DNA of 64,000 nucleotides from contig PMOQ01000044.1 in assembly GCA_003161255.1 (NCBI GenBank), forward strand, positions 1-64,000, given 5' to 3'. The number at the start of each line of letters is the position of its first letter. The first letter of the stretch is position 1. The position numbers and the translations under genes are program-made. The stretch comes from Acidimicrobiaceae bacterium. GTDB taxonomy: Bacteria > Actinomycetota > Acidimicrobiia > Acidimicrobiales > RAAP-2. The notes under the pieces were generated by a model. That model searched no databases, was not told the DNA's origin, and saw only the letters and a list, made by a program, of their open reading frames with translations. This document shows, in pieces, positions 38,695 through 46,849 of this stretch.

Positions 38695-38958
38695 TTAGTG
38701 CACTTCTTCGTGCACAGCTGCCGAACGGCCCTGCGCGTCGGTGACTTGTCGGTCGTAGGTGTGACGACGGCTGCCTGTCGAACGACGCGACGTCCCGAAG
38801 ACGATGGTCGAGATGACCAGGCCGATTGCTCCGACGATCATGAGAATGATCCCAACTGTCGATAGCCGGAACCCGTGACCTTGAGCGGTCACCGCCCAAT
38901 ACATGACAGCACCGGCTGCTATTGCGACGATGCTGAAGCCCATTCCTGTCAAACCCAT
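38695..38958 (-). CDS. small membrane protein (DUF6458-like)
   Basis: MGLTGMGFSIVAIAAGAVMYWAVTAQGHGFRLSTVGIILMIVGAIGLVIS. Confidence 0.8.
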   Translation of the reverse strand: MGLTGMGFSIVAIAAGAVMYWAVTAQGHGFRLSTVGIILMIVGAIGLVISTIVFGTSRRSTGSRRHTYDRQVTDAQGRSAAVHEEVH

Positions 38959-39052
38959 TCTGATGCCTCCGTCTCGTTGTCTAACAATCGATCAGCGCCG
39001 ATGTACTGGCCCGCTTCTCCTCGCACGCCATGCGCGGGACCGGGAACCGGTA

Positions 39053-39352
39053 TCAGGACGCCCTCCGTGCGTGAAGGGGGACGTGGCGCACTCTGGTCGG
39101 TAGGAGCTCAGCCGGTGCTTCCGTGTAGCTAGCTTTCGGACCCTGGTCGTGGCGCACCGCTTTGATCAAAACCGCCCCACGAACCGGAGCTCGGCGTATC
39201 ACCACGTCATCGGGCGAGGCCATCTGTCGCATCCCCACCTTCAAGATCTCAAACGAGCGATCCATCCGATTGCCGAGCTGCGCTCTGCGGGCCAACTCCC
39301 AAGTGGCGAGCACAGCCGCCAGGCCTCCACCAACCAACAGCACTAGATCCAT
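39053..39352 (-). CDS. hypothetical protein with N-terminal hydrophobic segment
   Basis: MDLVLLVGGGLAAVLATWELARRAQ; overlaps upstream same-strand ORF. Confidence 0.5.
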   Translation of the reverse strand: MDLVLLVGGGLAAVLATWELARRAQLGNRMDRSFEILKVGMRQMASPDDVVIRRAPVRGAVLIKAVRHDQGPKASYTEAPAELLPTRVRHVPLHARRAS

Positions 39353-39681
39353 GGCACTCCTTCATCCTTCATTCGATTCGCACAGAGGGCTCTCAGGGCG
39401 GGGGCCCCAACGCCCGACACGACCTTCGTGCCTACCCTCCACTTCATCCTCGATGTAGGGAACGGGATGGTTCCCCCCAGCTCGACGAAGCGCTCGTTCA
39501 GGGCATGGGCGATGACATCGTGGTCATGGGGGCTGGGCTCGAGGGCGCCGTAGAGAACGGCCTCCAGTTCGAAGGCGGTGCTCATACCCCCGAGCTCGAA
39601 GTAGCGCAGCCAGAGTTCCCCATGCGAGAGGTCGGCATCCTGGCGGGATCGATCGAGCACATCACTTGGCCCAGGAGTCAT
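39343..39681 (-). CDS. hypothetical protein in the ANTAR operon
   Basis: Overlaps both neighbours, ATGA with upstream gene; LSHGELWLRYFELGGMSTAFELEAVLYG. Confidence 0.7.
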   Translation of the reverse strand: MTPGPSDVLDRSRQDADLSHGELWLRYFELGGMSTAFELEAVLYGALEPSPHDHDVIAHALNERFVELGGTIPFPTSRMKWRVGTKVVSGVGAPALRALCANRMKDEGVPWI

Positions 39682-40793
39682 GGTGACCTCTCACGGCCCG
39701 GAGCGGGACCCGGCAAGTACTGCCGAACCGAGCCCACCACGTCCTCTGCCCGCTCGCGAAATGACCGGCCGAAGCGCTGCGAGAAGCGCGGCACGACGTC
39801 GAAGGCGTCGTTCTCTCCGATGTCGTGGCGCTCCATGATCACCCCTTGGGCCTCGGCGATGATCTCTCTGCTTCTCAGCGCCCCTTGGAGCCAGCCAGTC
39901 AGTTGGTCGTCGTTCATTTGCACCCCGGCGTCGCTCAGGATGTTCGATGCCTCGGTGGCGAACACCGAGGCGAGCTCCTGCTCCTTGGCCCCGAAGGCAG
40001 CCGCTGTACGCGAGTAGATGTTGAGGGCCCCCACCGGTTGGCCCTCGGCCCGGAGGGGGGAAGAGAGTATGGCGCTGATCCCCAACGCTCGGGCCCTCGG
40101 CGTGAACGCTGGCCAGCGCGTCTCTTCCTCGAGGGACTGGGCATGGAACCAGCGTCCCTCAATCGAGGCGTCGACACAGGGCCCTTCACCAGTCGCATAC
40201 TGATTGGCGTCCATGTCTGAGACGGTCTGGTCGCTGGCTGCGACCGTGCCGAGGCGGCCATGGCGTCGAAGCGTCACGCTGGCGCCGTCGGCGCCGTCGA
40301 CCATGGTTCGAGCCAGCGCCACCGCCAAGCGGAGAGCACCGTCTATTGCGCCGTCATTGGCGGGGACCGCTTTGACCCAGCTCAGGTGCTGCGCCACATC
40401 GGGGAGTCCCACTCTGAGCGATATCGCCGAATCGGGTGTCACCTGTTCGGATCCCAGGCGCTCCCGGCTCGGACCAGGAAGCTCCAAGCTGATCAATTCG
40501 GCCAGCCAACTGGCATCGAGGACCCGGGCAATCTCGCTCAATGAGGACCGAATGGTCAGCTGATCTCCCGAGGCGATGAGGCTGCTCGCAGCGCTGACGA
40601 TCACCGTCAGCCCGGCGGGATCGATGGAGTCCATGCCGGTCAGATCCAAAACGACCGACGGGTAGCCGCTGGCGGTCACCGCGTCGAAAAGGACGCCCAG
40701 CTGGGGTGCTGATGTGAGGTCGACCTCACCTCGGACGGCGAGCACGGCTTGGTCATCGGCGAAGCCGACGAAAACGACCCTCACCTCAGGCAC
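39678..40793 (-). CDS. STAS-GAF-ANTAR regulatory protein
   Basis: STAS-like VRGEVDLTSAPQL..VVLDLTGMDSIDPAGL; GAF; ANTAR REIIAEAQGVIMERHDIGENDAFDVVPRFSQRFGRSFRERAEDVV; GTG start at 40793 proposed. Confidence 0.85.
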   Translation of the reverse strand: MPEVRVVFVGFADDQAVLAVRGEVDLTSAPQLGVLFDAVTASGYPSVVLDLTGMDSIDPAGLTVIVSAASSLIASGDQLTIRSSLSEIARVLDASWLAELISLELPGPSRERLGSEQVTPDSAISLRVGLPDVAQHLSWVKAVPANDGAIDGALRLAVALARTMVDGADGASVTLRRHGRLGTVAASDQTVSDMDANQYATGEGPCVDASIEGRWFHAQSLEEETRWPAFTPRARALGISAILSSPLRAEGQPVGALNIYSRTAAAFGAKEQELASVFATEASNILSDAGVQMNDDQLTGWLQGALRSREIIAEAQGVIMERHDIGENDAFDVVPRFSQRFGRSFRERAEDVVGSVRQYLPGPAPGRERSP

Positions 40794-41041
40794 GACCGCG
40801 CGTCCGGGAGGGGTCGACGCTGCTGCGCCCTCTGGGCGGTCACGGAGTGGCCGATCGGCGTCCGAGGGCGTGCCCAGCAAGGAAACGGAGCGACTGTTCT
40901 TGTTCGACAGTGAGGAACTCGACACGAAGTCGTAGCCTCCGAGGCGCAACGGTCGGCACAGGCCGACCCTTCCCAAACCCTCACTGTCGAAGTGGCTCGA
41001 CCATACACCTCTTATCAACCTGCCGTGACGGCGCTTGACGG

Positions 41042-41256
41042 ATGACGTCGTCGCGAACGAGCCGAGAAAAGAGCAGGCAGCCATGCATTCCACTGACCAT
41101 CGGGGCCGCGCCCGACCCGGCCATCATCGCCGTGGACCCCACCACCGCGCTCGCCGCCGACTTCTCCGAGACGGCCCGGATCTTGTTCGCGGTCGGCAGT
41201 GCAAGCGACACCTTGCGCAAGGTTCGGAGTTGGCGGTGACCACGATCGACGGCTGA
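41042..41256 (+). pseudogene. truncated, frameshifted relic of a GAF-ANTAR gene
   Basis: IAVDPTTALAADFSETARILFAVGSASDTL in one frame, then ELAVTTIDG* in the next; intact paralog 6389-7204 has VDPDPTSELAADFSETARILFAAGSVTDTLAQVVELAVTTIDG. Confidence 0.8.
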
Positions 41257-41954
41257 CCGAAATCACCAACTGCGCGGGAGCTGGGAAGCGCGTATTGAGA
41301 GTGCGAAAGGGCAGGATCATTTCGCGCCGCGACGAGGCCGTAGAAGACCGGGGCCTTGCGGACTGAACGCGAGAACCCCCAGTGCTTGCCGAGCACGCCG
41401 GCTATGCCGACCGAGCCCGATCCGGCCAGCACGGGGAAATTTGGGCGCCCGTTCCAATTTGCAGAACCGTGGCGAACTCGGAATAGGACTGATGACTCTG
41501 GTACAGCTCAGCGTCTCGACGTTCAAACACCCGTGCTCGATCTTGGGCGGCTTCGAACTCTTCCTTGGTGCGCAGCACGCGCACCGTCTGAAACAATCGA
41601 GACGAGGGGACGGCAGGAGCCAAGTCGATCAGCTTTTCCCTACGACGGCGATGCGTGGCCAACTCCCACGGAAGTGACCCGCCTGGCTGTCGAAGCTGAG
41701 CTGAGCCAAAACTTAGCATCCGGTCGTTGCGGAGCGAGCCTCTGGGGGTTCGGACTCAATGCCGGTCAGCATGAACTCGGCGCTGTTGTCTGGGCGATCG
41801 ACGGCGACGTTACGGGTGGAACGCGGAGACCCACTGATGATCAACGTGGCTGCTCGCACGGGAAAAGCGGTGTAGGGTCGAGTTTACCTTCGACAGTGTG
41901 GGTTCGAAAGGTCGGCTTTGCCGGCCACTCAACCTCGGAGGTTGCGATTACGCC

Positions 41955-42110
41955 ATGATCATCCTCGGCATAGTCCTTCTCGTCATTGGGTTCATCGCCG
42001 CAATACCCGTCATTTGGTCGATCGGGGTCATCGTCCTCATCATTGGCCTGGTCTTCATGATCTTCGGAGCCCTGGGGCACGCCATCGGCGGCCGGCGTCA
42101 CGTCTTCTAA
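41955..42110 (+). CDS. small membrane protein (DUF6131-like)
   Basis: MIILGIVLLVIGFIAAIPVIWSIGVIVLIIGLVFMIFGALGHAIGGRRHVF. Confidence 0.85.
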   Translation: MIILGIVLLVIGFIAAIPVIWSIGVIVLIIGLVFMIFGALGHAIGGRRHVF

Positions 42111-42375
42111 CTTGTGCGCTGGTTGTTCCGGCGCCTAGGCCGGACGGTTTTGGACGTACGCACATCCATGGGGCGATAGGATTTTCGACTCGGTTTCTGC
42201 TGTCGCTCCGCTATCCCGACCGAACCGGGTGACGGATAGCTGTGCTGCCTCCAATGACCACAGGGGACCTGTAAATCCCTTCCTCACCCCAACCGTTTCC
42301 CCTTTGACGGTCCGCGGATTCGCTAATACGGCTGGACGAGGTCGACGTTCCCTGACTCTCCGGACCGGGCTAAAT

Positions 42376-42397
42376 CGGGCTCCCCAACCCGAGCCCG
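42376..42397. other. stem-loop, 7-bp perfect stem
   Basis: CGGGCTC-CCCAACCC-GAGCCCG; no obvious U-tract. Confidence 0.4.
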
Positions 42398-42452
42398 TCG
42401 GAGTTCGAGCAGGACCCCGGGGAAGAACCCGGCAAGGATTACTCGAACCTTG

Positions 42453-42510
42453 TGTGCCCTACGGGACTAACCCACGACCTCGGCCGTGTGAAAGCCGGGC
42501 CGCCTAAGCC
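42453..42510 (-). other. tRNA-like fragment (tRNA-Val(CAC)-like anticodon arm and degenerate T-arm)
   Basis: Minus strand CGGCT-TTCACAC-GGCCG forms a 5-bp stem (one G-U) with a 7-nt loop, followed by AGGTCGTGGGTTAGTCCC; acceptor stem not recoverable. Confidence 0.35.
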
Positions 42511-42535
42511 CCTTCCGATCCGGCTCGCCCACGCC

Positions 42536-43959
42536 TCAGCAGGGCGTCGGGTCGTATGCCGGGATCGTCGTGGTGGTGGTCGTCGTCGTCGTAGATCCGG
42601 GTGTCGTCGTCGTGGTGGTCGCACCGGGGCCACTCAGAACCGGGATGACGAGCGGGTCGCTGTTGACGTCGAGCGGTGGGGTCGACGGCGTGTTCGGCGT
42701 GGTCCCGAGGAATTGGGTGATCATCTCCTGGGCAGCCGGCTCCTGGACAATCTCGACGTCCCCGCCACCGTTCTGCGCGCCGAGCGTCGGCAGGGTGAGG
42801 GTCTGCAGCTTGGACGGCGAGAACGCGTGGTACTTGTTGGCCAGCTCGTAGATCAGACCAAGGCCGAGGTTCTTGTCGACGGTGATGTCGTTCACCACCG
42901 AGTCGAGGAACGACTTGAGGGTCAGCGGATTAAAGGTCGACTCCACCTTCGAGATGAGCGCCTCGATGATCTCGTCCTGGCGCTGGATCCGACCGATGTC
43001 TGAAGACGGGTCGTAGGTCCAGCCGCCCGCGGCCGGGTCGTCGTACTGGAAGAACCTCGAACGGGCGAGAGCGAGCGTCTGGTTCCCGTTGAGGGTCTGA
43101 CAGCCGGTCGTCGGGATGGCGAGCCCGGAGTTGTCGATCTCGCACCCTTGATCGCTGCAGTCCCGGACCGGGTAGGTGAAGTTCATGTTGATGCCGCCCA
43201 CCGATCCGACGGCGTTGATGAGCCCGATGAAGTCGATCACGACGAAGTGGTTGATCGGGATGCCGAAGGTGTTCTCGATCGTCTCGGTGAGCGAGTTGAT
43301 CCCCGAGGCCGGCGTGGTGCCGCCGTTGAAGGCCGTGTTGATCTTCTGGGGGCCGCTCAGCCCGGTGCTCTCGGGGATCCCCGACATCTCGACCCAGGTG
43401 TCGCGCGGGATCGAGAGCAGCTGGGCCGTTCCGGCCTGGGGGTTCACATGGAGGATCTTGATCGTGTCGCTTCGCTGGCCCCCGTTCGTGGCCTCCGTGC
43501 CGAAGGACTTGGCCGCCTGACCGGTGTTCCCGGCCCGGCTGTCCGAGCCGACGATCAGCACATTGAACGGGGCGACGGAGCTGGTCACGACGGCGCACGA
43601 GGTGCAGTCGACCTTGGCCACCTTGTTCCACTCGTAGCGGAGGTAGGCGTAGCCCGAACCGACCACGCCGACGAGCAGGATGATGACGATGCCGAGGACC
43701 GTCAGCACCCGTCGCTTGGTGCTCCAGCGAGGCCGACGGCGGCGGTGACTCGGGCCCGTGCGCTGAGGAGCCTCAGCAGGTGCGGTCGGCGGGCGCCCCT
43801 CGATGTGGTCGCCGAGTGCCTTCAGCCTTTCTTCGTTGGCCAGCTTGGCGGCCGCCGATGCCGCGTCGGCGCCCTCGCCGAGTTGGGCGAGACGGCGGAG
43901 CGGATCGTTGCCGCGACGGCCGCCTTTAGACGAGTCCGACGAACGACCACCAGCCATGG
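42536..43959 (-). CDS. LytR-CpsA-Psr (LCP) family cell-wall protein
   Basis: TM anchor VLGIVIILLVGVVGSGYAYL, NVLIVGSDSRAG, RSDTIKILHVNPQAGTAQLLSIPRDTWVEM; Thr-rich tail. Confidence 0.93.
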
Positions 43960-44077
43960 CGGCCCACGGTACCAACCGCTTCCGACGGGCCCACCCCGGG
44001 CCCCACCAGGTCGGCCGCTCTTTATCAACTTCTTAGAGCGACTCCGCCAGGACCTCGGGCCGCGGGAGCGGGCGTCA

Positions 44078-44815
44078 TCAGGCGCTGTAGGCGCCGTAGC
44101 CGGACGTGTCGAGCTCGTCGGCGAGCTCGGGCCCACCCTCGGCAACGATCCGGCCGCCCACCATCACATGCACGCGGTCGGCTCGCAGCTCTTGGAGCAG
44201 GCGGCGGAAGTGGGTCACGGCCAACACGCCGAGGCCCCACTCCGACGTCGCCAGCTCGATTCGACGCGCGACCGAGCGCAGCGCGTCGATGTCGAGGCCC
44301 GAGTCGATCTCGTCGAGCACCGCGAAACGGGGCCGGAGCACGCCCATCTGGAGGATCTCGTTGCGTTTGCGCTCGCCGCCCGACAGATCGACATTGAGGG
44401 CCCGGTCGAGGAAGCGCCGGTCGAACCCGATCGCGTCGGCCTCCGCATCGAGGGAGGTCGCGACCCGGTCGGCGTCTCCCGCGGTCTCCCGGAGGGCCTC
44501 GGTGAGCACGGCTGCGAGGCGCACACCCGGGACCTCGATGGGGTGCTGGAGGGCCAGGTACAGGCCGGCGCGGGCCCGGCGCCAGCTCGGCAACCCGGCC
44601 AGCTCGGTCCCGTCGATCGTGATACTGCCGGCGGTCACCGTCGGCCCCGGTCGGCCCATCAACGCGTGCGCGAGCGTGCTCTTGCCCGACCCGTTCGGGC
44701 CCATGACGACGTGGACTTCACCCGCCGCGACCTCGAGGTCGACGCCGTGGAGGATCTCGGCCCCGCCGGCCTCGGCGTGGAGGCCCGACACCTTGAGCGT
44801 CCCGGTGGCCGTCAC
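44078..44815 (-). CDS. sufC: Fe-S cluster assembly ATPase SufC (copy 2)
   Basis: MGPNGSGKSTLAHALMG, LSGGERKRNEILQMGVL, LDEIDSGLDIDAL; in the sufB-sufD operon. Confidence 0.95.
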   Translation of the reverse strand: MTATGTLKVSGLHAEAGGAEILHGVDLEVAAGEVHVVMGPNGSGKSTLAHALMGRPGPTVTAGSITIDGTELAGLPSWRRARAGLYLALQHPIEVPGVRLAAVLTEALRETAGDADRVATSLDAEADAIGFDRRFLDRALNVDLSGGERKRNEILQMGVLRPRFAVLDEIDSGLDIDALRSVARRIELATSEWGLGVLAVTHFRRLLQELRADRVHVMVGGRIVAEGGPELADELDTSGYGAYSA

Positions 44816-45129
44816 GGGAGCACCAGCACCACGTCGTCGCCCTCGACCTCGACCACGAACACCGGGACCGGGGTGGTGGCCGGGAACGACCGGGGCTCAC
44901 CCGTCACCAGATCGAACATGCTCCCGTGCTGCGGGCACTCGATCTCGCACTCGTCGGCCCACACCTCGCCCTCGCCCAAGGAGTAGTCCTCGTGGCTGCA
45001 CCGGTCGCCGATCGCATAGAAGTCGTCCTCGATCCGCACGAGGGCGATCCGGGTCCCGGCGACGTCGAACCGGCGGGCCTCGCCCGAGACGAGCTCGTCG
45101 CGCCGGCACAGGACCTGGCGCTCACCCAT
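44812..45129 (-). CDS. Rieske [2Fe-2S] ferredoxin-type protein in the suf operon
   Basis: DRCSHEDYSLGEGEV and CPQHGSMFDLVTGEP Rieske motifs. Confidence 0.93.
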   Translation of the reverse strand: MGERQVLCRRDELVSGEARRFDVAGTRIALVRIEDDFYAIGDRCSHEDYSLGEGEVWADECEIECPQHGSMFDLVTGEPRSFPATTPVPVFVVEVEGDDVVLVLP

Positions 45130-46423
45130 CGGACTCGCCCCCCCGCCCGAGCAGCCCGGCCAGCCGCTGCCCGATGCGACGGCGCAGCGGCCCGGCCGCG
45201 CTCGGCACCGGGGAGCGCTCGACGATGTCGTCGAAGAACCCGAGCACGATCAGCCGCTCGGCCCGGTCGGGCGAGATGCCGCGGGACTCGAGGTAGTAGC
45301 GCTGGTCCTCGTCGACCGGGCCGACGCTCGATGCGTGGCTGCACCGGACGTCGTTCTCCTCGATGTCGAGGTTGGGCACAGAGTCGGCGTGCGCGCTCGC
45401 GTCGAGGACCAGGTTGTGGTTCGTCTGCATGGCGTCCGAACGCGCCGCCCCGTTGCGGACCCGGATGAGGCCCGTGTAGATCGACCGGGATCGCTCGGCG
45501 ACGGCCCCCTTGCACAGGAGGTCGCTGGTCGTCTTGCCGGCCACGTGGTCCTGGAGCGTCCGCACATCGTGGATCTGATCGCCCGAACCGAGGTAGACGG
45601 TGGTGAGCTCGGTCGAGCTGCCCTGGCCGACCGCCGCCGCGTCGACCCGGCAGCGGTCGTAGGCACCGCCCAGCCCGGCGGTGAAGCTCTTCAGTGTGCC
45701 GTCCCGCCCGACCGTCGCCCCGAGCCTGGCCAGGTGCCAGGTGTCGTGGCTGAGGTCCTGGACCATCACATAGGAGAGACGGCCCCGATCGCCCACCACC
45801 ATCTCGCCCACGGGGACGACGAGGCCGGAACCGGCATCGGCCGGGCCGGCGATCACCTCGATGACCCTGGCCTCGGCGTCCTCGCCGACGCGCGTGAGAC
45901 TGCGCAGCAGGGTGGTCGGCGCGGGACCGTCGCCGGTGCCGCCGTCGCACCAGTGCACGATCACGACCGGTTCGTCGAGGGTGACCCTCGCCGGGATGTC
46001 GAGGGTGATCGCGTCTGGGATGAAGCTGTCGTTGAGGGCCACGAAGAAGTCGTCACGGCCGACCACCTCGCCGAACCCGCTCGGCTCGGTCTCGAGGCTC
46101 GAAGCCGGCGCGAACACCACCGTTTCGGGCAGGCCCCGCCGCTCGAGCAGCGCGATCCGGCCGTTGTGGATGATGGCCCGGGGCCCGGCGCCGAACTCGT
46201 CGGCGAGGGCGAGGGCGTCGTCGAGGGCCGCGCCGTGCCCGGGCGCTGCGACCGGACGGTGTGCGTCGAGGTCGAGCCGACCGATCGGCGAGTACCGCCA
46301 GACCTCCGCCTCGTCGGTCGGCTGGGAGATGCCGCCGAGTCGCTCGAATGCCGCTGCTCGTCGAGTCGAGAGCCATGCCGGCCCGCCGAGGGCCGCCGAC
46401 TCCTCAGCCGGAAAGGTTCGCAC
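45122..46423 (-). CDS. sufD: Fe-S cluster assembly protein SufD
   Basis: TSDLLCKGAVAERSRSIYTGLIRV, QTNHNLVLD, CSHASSVGPVDEDQRYYLESRGIS. Confidence 0.93.
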   Translation of the reverse strand: MRTFPAEESAALGGPAWLSTRRAAAFERLGGISQPTDEAEVWRYSPIGRLDLDAHRPVAAPGHGAALDDALALADEFGAGPRAIIHNGRIALLERRGLPETVVFAPASSLETEPSGFGEVVGRDDFFVALNDSFIPDAITLDIPARVTLDEPVVIVHWCDGGTGDGPAPTTLLRSLTRVGEDAEARVIEVIAGPADAGSGLVVPVGEMVVGDRGRLSYVMVQDLSHDTWHLARLGATVGRDGTLKSFTAGLGGAYDRCRVDAAAVGQGSSTELTTVYLGSGDQIHDVRTLQDHVAGKTTSDLLCKGAVAERSRSIYTGLIRVRNGAARSDAMQTNHNLVLDASAHADSVPNLDIEENDVRCSHASSVGPVDEDQRYYLESRGISPDRAERLIVLGFFDDIVERSPVPSAAGPLRRRIGQRLAGLLGRGGESDG

Positions 46424-46468
46424 GCTGCCCCTCGGTGCGGGTCCGTGTTGCCGAGTGCGGTGACCGGG

Positions 46469-46807
46469 TCAGCGCGGCTTGCGACGCCAACGCCGACGGG
46501 AGGCCTTGGCGTCGTTTCGCCGGGCCTCGGCCAGAGCATCCTCGGCGATGTCGTTCACAATGCTCTCGGCATTGGAGAGGACCGCCGTCATCTCCTCCAC
46601 CGGCACGTTGGGCTCGTCCTCGATCGCCGGCTCGACAAGCGACCCGTGGACCCAGCCGACGTCGGCCAGCCGACGCTCGTAGCGCGGGCAGTTGTCCGGG
46701 CATCGCCACGGTGCCTCGGGGGCGAGGTCGAGGACGCAGAAGCGCGCCACCTCGCCGGACGCATAGGTCCTGCTCTGGAAGTGCTTGCACTCCTCGCGCA
46801 TCGGCAC
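46469..46807 (-). CDS. small four-cysteine protein between sufB and sufD
   Basis: MPMREECKHFQSRTYASGEVARFCVLDLAPEAPWRCPDNCPRYERRL; Cys at 7, 24, 36, 40. Confidence 0.8.
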   Translation of the reverse strand: MPMREECKHFQSRTYASGEVARFCVLDLAPEAPWRCPDNCPRYERRLADVGWVHGSLVEPAIEDEPNVPVEEMTAVLSNAESIVNDIAEDALAEARRNDAKASRRRWRRKPR

Positions 46808-46849
46808 GACACCATCGTGCCACCCGAAGAGGGCTCCGGTGACACGGGC

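Noticed and set aside
41402-41719. 105-aa minus-strand ORF in a gene-poor region
   Set aside because: Some helical character but no recognisable family or operon context.
42555-42620. gtcgtcgtggtggtcg repeats resembling a microsatellite
   Set aside because: Explained by Thr codons in the LCP C-terminal tail; not a CRISPR or independent repeat element.
43148-44986. 612-aa plus-strand ORF
   Set aside because: Antisense to LCP and sufC; composition is codon-shadow type.
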